From CAWKDC01 sp044445605 (GTDB lineage: Bacteria; Pseudomonadota; Gammaproteobacteria; JABCZS01): a DNA stretch of 8,896 bases. Shown here in pieces: positions 1 to 6,276 of this stretch; within the stretch, counting starts at the first letter, position 1; each line of letters starts with the position of its first letter. The notes beneath the pieces were generated by a model. That model was not told the origin of the DNA and made no database searches. It was given only the letters and a program-made list of their open reading frames with translations. The stretch lies in the NCBI GenBank assembly GCA_044445605.1, contig JBIOEA010000057.1:1-8896 (forward strand), given 5' to 3'. The position numbers were made by a program, and so were the translations under genes.

Positions 1-1
1 A

Positions 2-1057
2 AGCATTGAGAAACGAACAACAATTGACGGCGGAACAACCTACCGCGTAAAGATACGAATCAAAGGCACACCCGAACAAACAGCTAGTTTTGAACGCCTT
101 ACCGATGCACGCAGATGGGTACAGCAAACCGAGGCAGCAATACGTGAAGGCAGGTACTTTAAAACAACAGAAGCCAAACGCCATACCTTAGCGGACGCCA
201 TTGACCGATATATAGACTCAGTACTCCCCAGCAAACCCAAAAGTTATAAAGATCAGCTTCTACAGTTAAATTGGTGGAAGGAAGCATTAGGCCCCTACTC
301 TTTAGCTGATATCACGCCAGCCCTTCTTGCCGAACAAAGAGACTTACTGGGTCAAGGAATAACCCCAAGAGGCAAACCAAGAAGCCATGCAACCATTAAT
401 CGATACCTAGCCGCTATTAGTCACGTCTTTACCATTGCCATAAAAGAGTGGGCATGGATGGATAGCAACCCAATCCTTAGGCTGACCAAAATGAAAGAGC
501 CTCGCGGACGCGTGCGGTTTCTATCTGATGATGAGCGTGTCCGCTTATTAAATGCCTGCAAGGAAAGCCAAAGCCCATTTTTGCATTTGTTCGTTGTGCT
601 AGCACTTTCGACGGCGGCCAGGAAAATGGAACTACTGGGCATGCGTTGGCCGCAGGTGGATATAAACCGTGGCGTCATAACGCTCGACAACACAAAGAAT
701 GGTGAAATAAGAAATTTAAATCTTACGGGCTATGCACTTAACCTCATGAAGGAACACGCCAGAGTAAGACAATTAAGTACTGACTTAGTTTTCCCTGCAA
801 ATAATCTTCAAGGCCCTATTGATCTACGTACGCCTTGGGAGACAGCCCTAAAGCGCGCAAATATTGAAGGTTTTCGCCTACATGACCTGAGACATAGTTC
901 GGCGTCTTACTTGGCAATGAACGGGGCTAGCTTAGCTGAGATATCAGCTATTCTGGGTCATAAAACTTTACACATGGTTAAACGTTATGCGCACCTCTCT
1001 GAGTCTCATACAACAAGTGTAGTCACAAGAATGAATGAAAAGATATTTGGAGGGTAA
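2..1057 (+). CDS. int: Tyrosine-type site-specific integrase, 5'-truncated by the window edge
   Basis: This is a tyrosine recombinase that would integrate and excise the element. The frame is open from base 2 without a start codon, so the gene begins left of the window; 351 codons plus stop are visible. The ATG at 458 lies inside the gene and is not its start. In order, one sees an arm-binding-like N-terminal part (TTYRVKIRIKGT), a SAM-like core-binding domain around bases 170-460, and the catalytic domain. All expected active-site residues are present: Arg in TAARKMELLGMRW (codon 620), Lys in NTKNGE (695), HDLRH with His at 881 and Arg at 890, His in GHKT (959) and the nucleophile Tyr in KRYAHL (986). 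It reads inward, as P4-type integrases do when the att site lies just upstream of the gene, so attL is probably left of the window (inference). The stop region supplies the ribosome binding site of the next gene. Confidence 0.96.
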   Translation, partial: SIEKRTTIDGGTTYRVKIRIKGTPEQTASFERLTDARRWVQQTEAAIREGRYFKTTEAKRHTLADAIDRYIDSVLPSKPKSYKDQLLQLNWWKEALGPYSLADITPALLAEQRDLLGQGITPRGKPRSHATINRYLAAISHVFTIAIKEWAWMDSNPILRLTKMKEPRGRVRFLSDDERVRLLNACKESQSPFLHLFVVLALSTAARKMELLGMRWPQVDINRGVITLDNTKNGEIRNLNLTGYALNLMKEHARVRQLSTDLVFPANNLQGPIDLRTPWETALKRANIEGFRLHDLRHSSASYLAMNGASLAEISAILGHKTLHMVKRYAHLSESHTTSVVTRMNEKIFGG

Positions 1058-1063
1058 GTAAAC

Positions 1064-2707
1064 ATGAGCAAGCCATTGTATTGGGCTTACCCGCCGTTTG
1101 ATGAATTAAGTGATCCGCCAGAATATATAAGCAAACAACTTGTTAAGTGTAAATTCTGGAAAGAAAAACAAGAAGATGCCAAACGATTTTATTGCCTGCA
1201 TAATCAACCGGTTCTTCTTTTTGAAGTGATTGTTTCATTGTGCTCTGGTGACTTTTATGGCTCAAATGAAATTGAAAGTAAACTTAAAGAAATCAAAAAG
1301 GCGATCGATGACATTTATCCAATGGGATATTGCAAAGAGTTTTCGAGTACAAAATACCACGATATTATCTTCAACATTGCACGCAAGCTTGATCCTTGCT
1401 TGAGATGTTTTAAACACAAGAAAGAAAATAAATATATTCTATACCACCTCCCGAAGCACGGTGAAATTGATTTCGAGTTATTACCAGACAGTCTAAAATC
1501 TACTGAGAAAAACCTCGGATATATTGGAAAAGATGATGTCCTTGAATTGAATCAAGAGATAAAAAAATTAACTGAAACCCACAAAGCTCAACCTATTATC
1601 CTAGGTGTCAGTCTATTTGTTGATGTGCTGAAATGGTTAAAAGAAAATATGATAATTGATAATGGCTCACTTCGAAAGTCAAAGCTTTTACTTGAAGAGG
1701 TTTGCGGGGCTGTTTTCACTGGTAAAGCTAAACCAACTATACCTCACCGGGTATTGCTTATTAAATTCCTACTTAAAAATCATATTTATATTAACTACGA
1801 TGATGCATGCGAGATTCTATTTCCCAACAAAGACCTAAAAAAGAAATTAGAAGCAGCCCGCGTGAATAATCAGATTTTAATTTATCAACAATCAACTGAT
1901 AAAAAGCAATGTATTTTTGAAATTACGTCACTTCTCAAATGGTTGATTATTAAAAAACAACTATGCAGTGAGCTTGAAAGTCATTTTCCAAAACTAAAAG
2001 AAGAGGCAATAAAGCAATCAATTCACGAATGCCCTGAGCTTTTAACTTTATTTCAGTTAAAAGACTATTTAAAAACCCATTCACCAGATAGCCCAGATGC
2101 CAAATGGCATGTAGATCATGGTATCTATGCAGCATATATCAAAACAGATTATATTAGATTACCTTTCTATTCCCATCGCACACCCTTAAAGAGGACATCA
2201 ACATACACTTACACAAAAAGATACAAAGGGATTGAAAGGCTTAAATCATCAAACAATGACCAATTTCAGACTTTTAATAAACTTTTAACTCACAAGACAA
2301 TTGAAACCAGCAAGCAATGCATCGAGGTAGATTCTACGTCTGATGAAAGTGCGATTGGTCTATTTCGATACATAAGCCTTGATGGTGGATTAAATCAGGA
2401 AAACCTCGTATTTATTAAGGATGAGGTAAATGCCGGACTAAAGAAGTTACAGGATAAAACTATTTCGGAATTAAATAAGGCTAAAGGAAAAAAGTCTGGT
2501 GAGGCACGAAAAAAAGAAGCCAAGCGTTACTGGAGTGAGTTTTCGCAGAAGCTCCTTGATGTTATAAAAAACTACCATGGAAAGAATAATGCAAATGCTT
2601 TATCAAGGTGGGCTGTGACTCAAGAGATGATTCTACCGACTGAACAATCTAACATTGCAAAACAAATCAGGAATGACCATAGATTCAAAAGATTTCACAA
2701 AATATAG
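1064..2707 (+). CDS. Uncharacterised 547-aa protein downstream of the integrase
   Basis: I do not recognise this protein. It starts at an ATG 6 bp after the integrase stop, and its ribosome binding site GGAGGG overlaps that stop, so the two are probably cotranscribed and translationally coupled. There is no signal peptide or clear membrane segment; it should be cytoplasmic. The sequence is rich in Lys, Leu and Ile and largely helical in character. A Ser/Thr/Tyr-rich patch (TSTYTYTKRYKG) lies near residue 380, and a highly basic stretch (KAKGKKSGEARKKEAKR) near residues 470-488 precedes a C-terminal segment (NALSRWAVTQ...NIAKQIRNDHRFKRF) that could be a small nucleic-acid-binding helical domain. 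No ATPase, nuclease or methylase motif is evident. Its AT-rich codon use differs from the replication genes, which suggests cargo acquired separately. Position between integrase and regulator is a common accessory slot; a defence or regulatory role is only a guess. Confidence 0.85.
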   Translation: MSKPLYWAYPPFDELSDPPEYISKQLVKCKFWKEKQEDAKRFYCLHNQPVLLFEVIVSLCSGDFYGSNEIESKLKEIKKAIDDIYPMGYCKEFSSTKYHDIIFNIARKLDPCLRCFKHKKENKYILYHLPKHGEIDFELLPDSLKSTEKNLGYIGKDDVLELNQEIKKLTETHKAQPIILGVSLFVDVLKWLKENMIIDNGSLRKSKLLLEEVCGAVFTGKAKPTIPHRVLLIKFLLKNHIYINYDDACEILFPNKDLKKKLEAARVNNQILIYQQSTDKKQCIFEITSLLKWLIIKKQLCSELESHFPKLKEEAIKQSIHECPELLTLFQLKDYLKTHSPDSPDAKWHVDHGIYAAYIKTDYIRLPFYSHRTPLKRTSTYTYTKRYKGIERLKSSNNDQFQTFNKLLTHKTIETSKQCIEVDSTSDESAIGLFRYISLDGGLNQENLVFIKDEVNAGLKKLQDKTISELNKAKGKKSGEARKKEAKRYWSEFSQKLLDVIKNYHGKNNANALSRWAVTQEMILPTEQSNIAKQIRNDHRFKRFHKI

Positions 2708-2749
2708 CAACTACTCCACCTGTGATGACTACATGAGCAATATTTATAG

Positions 2750-2780
2750 ATTTCGGCACGAGTTCGGTTCGTGCCGAAAT
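2750..2780. repeat. Perfect 12-bp inverted repeat (hairpin) after the 547-aa gene
   Basis: ATTTCGGCACGA (2750-2761) and TCGTGCCGAAAT (2769-2780) are perfect reverse complements around the 7-base loop GTTCGGT; pairing can continue past a one-base bulge with TAG/CTA. The position 42 bp after the stop suits a transcription terminator, but no run of T follows on either strand, so a canonical intrinsic terminator is not supported. A protein-binding site or an RNA structure are alternatives. The 7-mer GGCACGA of the left arm recurs at 2864-2870. Confidence 0.75.
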
Positions 2781-2815
2781 GTCTATCAAAACTTCCTTCT
2801 TAATAATTCAATATG

Positions 2816-2831
2816 CTAATCAATTGATTAG
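2816..2831. promoter_or_regulatory. Perfect 16-bp palindrome, candidate operator
   Basis: CTAATCAATTGATTAG is an exact palindrome without a spacer, about 105 bp upstream of the AlpA-like gene. Its length and symmetry suit a dimeric repressor or regulator. No convincing -35/-10 pair could be placed beside it, so the operator role is an inference from symmetry and location in the only regulatory gap before the replication operon. Confidence 0.5.
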
Positions 2832-2860
2832 ACTCGACCAACCCGCACAATGAATAATTA

Positions 2861-2880
2861 ACAGGCACGAACAGGTACAA
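2861..2880 (+). repeat. Tandem 10-mer direct repeat
   Basis: ACAGGCACGA is followed directly by ACAGGTACAA (8 of 10 identical), one helical turn apart. Head-to-tail repeats of this spacing are typical of binding sites for excisionase-like proteins, and this pair lies 56 bp upstream of such a gene. It is short enough to arise by chance; the role is inferred. Confidence 0.35.
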
Positions 2881-2895
2881 CAACCATCAATCAAC

Positions 2896-2931
2896 TTTAC
2901 TCCATTCATCAATAACTTTTTATGGAGTAAA
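2896..2931 (+). promoter_or_regulatory. Inverted repeat that pairs the ribosome binding site of the AlpA-like gene
   Basis: TTTACTCCAT (2896-2905) and ATGGAGTAAA (2922-2931) are perfect 10-bp reverse complements with a 16-base loop. The right arm contains the GGAG Shine-Dalgarno sequence (2924-2927), which sits 8 bases before the ATG at 2936. In the mRNA the left arm would act as an anti-Shine-Dalgarno strand and reduce translation until melted or bound. The pairing is seen directly; the translational switch is an inference. The same symmetry could instead be a DNA operator. Confidence 0.55.
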
Positions 2932-2935
2932 TACA

Positions 2936-3148
2936 ATGTCTACAACAATTGTAAAAAGGCTGAGCTCAGTAAAAAACATCCCTGATCTCTACTCTGGCGC
3001 CTTCACTGAGGCATCTGTTCGTTGGTGGCTCTTCAACTCAAAGATGAATGGCTTTGAGTCTTGTGTGCGCAGATTGGGCAGGAAAATATTAATCGACCTA
3101 GACGCTTTTGAGGCTTGGATTGATCAACAGGCAGGGGGTTGTAAATGA
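2936..3148 (+). CDS. AlpA/excisionase-like small DNA-binding protein
   Basis: This 70-aa protein belongs by appearance to the small phage winged-helix/HTH proteins of the AlpA, MerR-like or Xis type, which bind att or promoter DNA and steer excision or early transcription. Visible family features are the first helix and recognition region around residues 22-45 (FTEASVRWWLFNS, then NGFESCVRRLGR), the following strand KILIDLD, and the closing helix AFEAWIDQQ. In such proteins the pattern 'conserved R-x-G-R-x-x-L-I-D, then F/W-x-x-W' is characteristic. The ATG has GGAG 8 bases upstream, inside an inverted repeat. The stop overlaps the next start as ATGA, so this is the first gene of the replication operon. 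Whether it acts as excisionase or as transcription regulator cannot be told from sequence. Confidence 0.82.
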   Translation: MSTTIVKRLSSVKNIPDLYSGAFTEASVRWWLFNSKMNGFESCVRRLGRKILIDLDAFEAWIDQQAGGCK

Positions 3149-3471
3149 AACTGCAAATGAACAGCCCAGACGGTGGTACGTTGCCGGGCAATCCAAAATC
3201 TAAGCCACCGTATAATAACGCGCTTGCATCTCAACGTGCAAGGATAATCAAGCACTTTGCCAACAATCCATGTCTTTCGACAATGCAAGCACGTAACGAT
3301 CTCGGCATATTACATCCAAGTGGTAGAGTTCAAGAACTTAGAGAAGATGGATATTTGATTGATACACACTGGACGACCGAAGAGGATAGTAATGGTGTTT
3401 TGCATCGCGTAGGCCTCTATGTTTTCAAAGGACGTCAGCAAATGGACGGAGGTGACCATGCGCACCATTAA
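3145..3471 (+). CDS. Phage-type helix-turn-helix protein (HTH_39-like)
   Basis: This 108-aa protein carries a helix-turn-helix of the kind found beside phage replication genes: residues about 30-75 show SQRARIIKHF, then LSTMQARNDLGILHP and GRVQELREDGYLI, matching the pattern 'QRARIL..L...PLT..EAR..LGI..P..R..ELR..G' of that family from memory. The C-terminal part (VGLYVFKG) looks like a wing strand. The first 25 residues are Pro/Gly/Asn-rich and probably unstructured. It starts within an ATGA overlap with the AlpA-like gene, with a GGGGG ribosome binding site, and its last 14 bases overlap the next small ORF. It probably regulates the replication operon or assists the organiser; the target is unknown. 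Confidence 0.82.
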   Translation: MKLQMNSPDGGTLPGNPKSKPPYNNALASQRARIIKHFANNPCLSTMQARNDLGILHPSGRVQELREDGYLIDTHWTTEEDSNGVLHRVGLYVFKGRQQMDGGDHAHH

Positions 3472-3568
3472 GGAAATTTTGATCGTCACATTGCTTCAAC
3501 TATTTCGTCAAATTGCTGAAACCAAAAAGGTTGAGGAGGCAAAAAATGGCACGTATCAGGACAACTAA
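3458..3568 (+). CDS. Small 36-aa overlapping ORF, possible coupling peptide
   Basis: ATG at 3458 is preceded by a strong GGAGGT site at 3448-3453, 4 bases upstream, inside the end of the HTH gene. The frame encodes 36 residues (MRTIKEILIVTLLQLFRQ, then IAETKKVEEAKNG) and ends at a TAA at 3566-3568, 23 bases inside the replisome-organiser gene. Residues 5-18 form an amphipathic or hydrophobic helix, the rest is charged. The ORF spans the only space between its two neighbours, and its own strong ribosome binding site argues that it is translated, either as a functional small protein or to couple translation of the organiser gene. I know no family for it. Confidence 0.5.
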   Translation: MRTIKEILIVTLLQLFRQIAETKKVEEAKNGTYQDN

Positions 3569-4439
3569 GCCTGAATTTTGGACCAGCGAACAGGTTGTAA
3601 CCTGTTCGCCCATGGCACGGCTACTCTTTATCGGCCTATGGAACTTCTGTGATGATCATGGCATTCATTCAGCATCGCATGTACGAGTAAAAGGGGAAGT
3701 TTTCCCAGCAGATACCTTTACCATCGACGAAATCAAGCGATGGGTGAATGAGCTTTTATCTAAAAATTTATTGAGAGAATATGTGGTAGATGAACAAGGG
3801 TACTGGATTGTTACTGGTTGGCATAAACACCAACGTATTGATCGTCCTACATACAAGCACCCACTTCCGCAATCAGACTTGAAACAACTCACCCATGAAT
3901 CGGCACATACTCATCGATCAATCGACGACAGCTCGACGAGTGATCAGCGAGTGCTCGCCGATTACTCAGAGAATGATCGACGAACGCTCGATGACACCTC
4001 ACCCCCGGATAGGAATGGAATGGATAGGAATGGAATGGATATAGAGATATGTGAAGTTAAAACTTCACCCGCTGATGTTAAAAAGCCTAAAAGCTCTGCT
4101 AGCACGGTCAAACCCTCCCCTGATGTTCTCGAGGTGTTCAGCCATTGGCAAACGGTGATGAGCCACCCCCGCGCCAAGCTGGACAATAAACGGCATGCCA
4201 AGATTGCTAAATCGTTGCAAGATGGCTACACAGTAGAAGAGCTCAAGCAAGCGATTGATGGTTGCGCGGCAACGCCTTATAACATGGGCGCGAATGATCG
4301 TGGGCAACGGTTCGATGGAATCGATTTGATCTTCAGAGACGCTGATCACATTGAGCGGTTTCTTGAAAATGCGAAAAACCCACCAGCAAGCAGCAAGCAA
4401 TCAACGGGGTCAACTGATTGGACCGGAGGAGCATTATAA
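3546..4439 (+). CDS. Phage replisome organiser / origin-binding replication protein
   Basis: This 297-aa protein probably binds the element's origin and recruits the helicase, as lambda O does. The N-terminal domain (residues 1 to about 110) has the hallmark opening ARIRTTKPEFWTSEQVV, then LLFIGLWNFCDDHG, EVFPAD and IVTGWHKHQRIDRP, the winged-helix of phage replisome organisers. A Ser/Asp-rich linker (about 123-165) consists of repeats, and a C-terminal domain (about 190-285) contains VFSHWQTVMSHPRAKLD, AIDGC and GIDLIFRDADHIERF, known from the same protein group. The start at 3546 is chosen because GAGGAGG (3533-3539) lies 6 bases upstream and the family begins with MARIRT; an upstream TTG at 3513 in the same frame would add 11 basic residues lacking homology. 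Its TAA overlaps the ATG of the primase-helicase by one base. Confidence 0.9.
   Translation: MARIRTTKPEFWTSEQVVTCSPMARLLFIGLWNFCDDHGIHSASHVRVKGEVFPADTFTIDEIKRWVNELLSKNLLREYVVDEQGYWIVTGWHKHQRIDRPTYKHPLPQSDLKQLTHESAHTHRSIDDSSTSDQRVLADYSENDRRTLDDTSPPDRNGMDRNGMDIEICEVKTSPADVKKPKSSASTVKPSPDVLEVFSHWQTVMSHPRAKLDNKRHAKIAKSLQDGYTVEELKQAIDGCAATPYNMGANDRGQRFDGIDLIFRDADHIERFLENAKNPPASSKQSTGSTDWTGGAL
3912..4010 (+). repeat. Three imperfect 33-bp repeats in the organiser gene (iteron candidates)
   Basis: Units at 3912-3944, 3945-3977 and 3978-4010 each encode 11 residues: HRSIDDSSTSD, QRVLADYSEND and RRTLDDTSPPD. At the DNA level they share CGA near the start, a CTCG or TCGACG core and a terminal GAT. The exact 33-bp period equals three helical turns, as expected for iterons bound by one protein on one face of the DNA. 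Divergence between units is considerable, so the array may be old or under coding constraint. Confidence 0.6.
4007..4041 (+). repeat. Perfect 15-bp tandem repeat in the organiser gene
   Basis: GGATAGGAATGGAAT occurs twice without mismatch (4007-4021, 4022-4036) and a third copy begins (GGATA). It encodes RNGMD twice and follows directly on the 33-bp units. Perfect identity at the DNA level, rather than only at the protein level, suggests either recent slippage or selection on the DNA. Gly/Asn/Arg repeats at this place are common in phage replication proteins of this type. Confidence 0.8.
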
Positions 4440-6274
4440 TGATTACAGCTAAAGATTGTGCCCGACATCTTGCACAACGGGCAGAAGAAGTTTGCAGGCA
4501 TTTATTACCAGCAGGTAAAAAAATTGGCCATGAATGGTGTGTAGGCAATGTCGATGGTGATCCAGGCAGATCACTTAAAGTCTGTCTTTCTGCTGATAAA
4601 GCGGGCGTATGGTGTGACTTTGCTGGTGAGCAATCGGGCGACCTTCTCGATCTATGGGTAATAGTTAAACGATGCGTAGATCTGTCTACGGCGATTAAAG
4701 AGGCCTCCCTATACCTTGGCCTAGGGTCACCTCAATTCGAGCCTCGTAGATCATTTGATGCCTTTAAGAAGCCGGAGCAAAAAAAGCTAGCCGTTCCTGA
4801 TGTGCAAGCGCCGGTATTTAAATATCTCACAGAGGAGAGAAAATTGCTGCCCGAAACAATTTCTGCCTTTCAAGTTAGCGAAGATGGCCGGACAATGGTG
4901 TTTCCTTATGTTCGAGACAATGAGATCCTTCAGATAAAATATATAAGCCTTGATCGAGAGCCCAACGGAAAAAAGAAAGCATGGACAGTGAAAGACGCCC
5001 TCCCCTGTCTATTTGGCTGGCAAACAATACCTAGCGATGCTAGAAGTATTACCCTAGCAGAAGGTGAGATCGATGCGATGAGCTTGTATCAATATGGGGT
5101 CCCTGCCCTTTCAGTTCCTTTTGGTGCTGGTAAAGGTGCTAAACACAAGTGGCTTGAATTTGAGTTTGATCGCCTGGCAATGTTTGACGAGATGTTCCTA
5201 TGCTTTGATGATGATCCGGCAGGCCAGGAGGCGGTGGCTGATCTGGTGACACGATTAGGTCGGCACCGCTGCCGGATTGTGAAGCTACCCTGCAAAGATC
5301 CTAACGAATGCCTACAAGCTGGCATCAGCCGTGAACAGGTTGCGCAATGCTTCGCTGTGGCCTCGACGCTTGACCCTAGCGAATTGAAGCAAGCAAGTAT
5401 ATTGGTTGATAAAGTGATTGATGAGTTTTATCCTCCCGAAGGGAGCCTCACTGGTTACAATCCTCCATGGGAAAAAGCTTTAGGCAAGATCTTATTTCGA
5501 CCTGCTGAGCTTTCAATCTGGACAGGAATCAACGGCCACGGCAAAAGCCAATTGATCGGCCAGGCTATGCTGTCGATGATGCAGCAAGGTGCGAGAATTT
5601 GTGTAGCAAGCCTTGAGCTGAAACCACAAAAGCTTTTGATGCGTTTAACACGGCAAGCCGCTGGCGTTGATCGACCAACTAATGACTATATAAGAGCCAT
5701 TCACCAGTGGTATAACGACAAGCTATGGATCTTCGATCTTGTCGGCACAGCTAAAGCTGATCGCTTGCTCGAGGTGTTTTTATATGCTCGCCAAAAGTAT
5801 GGCATAGACGTGTTTGTTATTGATTCATTTCTTAAGCTAGACATAGCCGAAGATGACTACAAGACACAAAAGGCCTTTATTGAAAAGCTGTGTGATTTTA
5901 AGAACGAGCATGACTGCCAGGTGCATTTAATCGTTCACCCCCGAAAATCAGCCGATGAAACACTATCGCCAGGCAAGCTCGATATGAAAGGCACAGGCGC
6001 GGTTTCAGATCTTGCTGATAATTGCTTCAGTGTCTGGCGTAATAAAGCTAAAGAGGCGGCAAAACATAAGCAAGCAAATGGCAACTCACTGAACCAAAAC
6101 GATCAACAGGCTTTAAAAATTGCTGATTGCTATTGGAGTTGTGATAAAAATAGAAACGGCGATCATGAAGGCCGATTTGGCTTGTGGTTTCATCAACGAT
6201 CGTTTCAATACCTGAACCACGAGTCACAAAAACCTGTGCAATATGTCCCCTACTCCACAACACAAGGATCTTAA
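4439..6274 (+). CDS. TOPRIM primase - DnaB/Twinkle-like helicase fusion
   Basis: This 611-aa protein should unwind DNA and prime synthesis at the element's fork, like T7 gp4 and phage Twinkle-type enzymes. Order: an N-terminal CHC2-like fold (about residues 30-75; WCVGN, then GVWCDF and DLLDLW) without the four clustered Cys/His zinc ligands; a TOPRIM domain with Glu208 in LAEGEIDAMSL and the acidic motif CFDDDPAGQ (Asp257-259), then KLPCKDPNECL; and a RecA/DnaB-type ATPase from about 330, with Walker A GINGHGKS (363-370, Lys369), ASLELKP, Walker B VFVIDS (Asp462), and IVHPRKS (His500). The ATG at 4439 is chosen because GGAGGA (4425-4430) precedes it by 8 bases; it overlaps the organiser stop as TAATG. 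An in-frame TTG at 4418 lies upstream of that site. Lack of zinc ligands leaves primase activity less certain than helicase activity. Confidence 0.92.
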   Translation: MITAKDCARHLAQRAEEVCRHLLPAGKKIGHEWCVGNVDGDPGRSLKVCLSADKAGVWCDFAGEQSGDLLDLWVIVKRCVDLSTAIKEASLYLGLGSPQFEPRRSFDAFKKPEQKKLAVPDVQAPVFKYLTEERKLLPETISAFQVSEDGRTMVFPYVRDNEILQIKYISLDREPNGKKKAWTVKDALPCLFGWQTIPSDARSITLAEGEIDAMSLYQYGVPALSVPFGAGKGAKHKWLEFEFDRLAMFDEMFLCFDDDPAGQEAVADLVTRLGRHRCRIVKLPCKDPNECLQAGISREQVAQCFAVASTLDPSELKQASILVDKVIDEFYPPEGSLTGYNPPWEKALGKILFRPAELSIWTGINGHGKSQLIGQAMLSMMQQGARICVASLELKPQKLLMRLTRQAAGVDRPTNDYIRAIHQWYNDKLWIFDLVGTAKADRLLEVFLYARQKYGIDVFVIDSFLKLDIAEDDYKTQKAFIEKLCDFKNEHDCQVHLIVHPRKSADETLSPGKLDMKGTGAVSDLADNCFSVWRNKAKEAAKHKQANGNSLNQNDQQALKIADCYWSCDKNRNGDHEGRFGLWFHQRSFQYLNHESQKPVQYVPYSTTQGS

Positions 6275-6276
6275 CC

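Larger units (their letters stand above)
3912..4068. other. Putative replication origin inside the organiser gene
   Basis: The stretch combines the three 33-bp units, the 15-bp tandem repeat, and a perfect inverted repeat GTGAAGTT-AA-AACTTCAC (4051-4068), followed by an A-rich segment near 4078-4095. Iterons, then an AT-rich region and a palindrome inside the linker-coding part of the initiator gene, is the arrangement known from lambda ori within gene O. Repeats and palindrome are seen; origin function is inferred by this analogy and by the primase-helicase gene next door. Confidence 0.5.

Noticed and set aside
458..1057. Complete 199-aa integrase starting at ATG 458
   Set aside because: The same frame is open with typical integrase sequence back to base 2, so 458 is an internal Met and the gene is cut by the window edge.
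2733..2819. 28-codon ORF across the 12-bp hairpin
   Set aside because: There is no ribosome binding site, and the sequence is explained by the inverted repeat.
3513..3545. TTG start giving an 11-residue N-terminal extension of the organiser
   Set aside because: GAGGAGG lies between this TTG and the ATG at 3546, and the family starts with MARIRT; the extension is unrelated basic sequence.
3962..4400. Open frames on the minus strand over the organiser gene
   Set aside because: No ribosome binding sites or recognisable products; they mirror the repeat-rich + strand gene.
6184..6276. Upstream start for the 187-aa protein
   Set aside because: It would lie inside the primase-helicase gene; the ATG at 6277 has a well placed AAGGA and directly follows the preceding stop.
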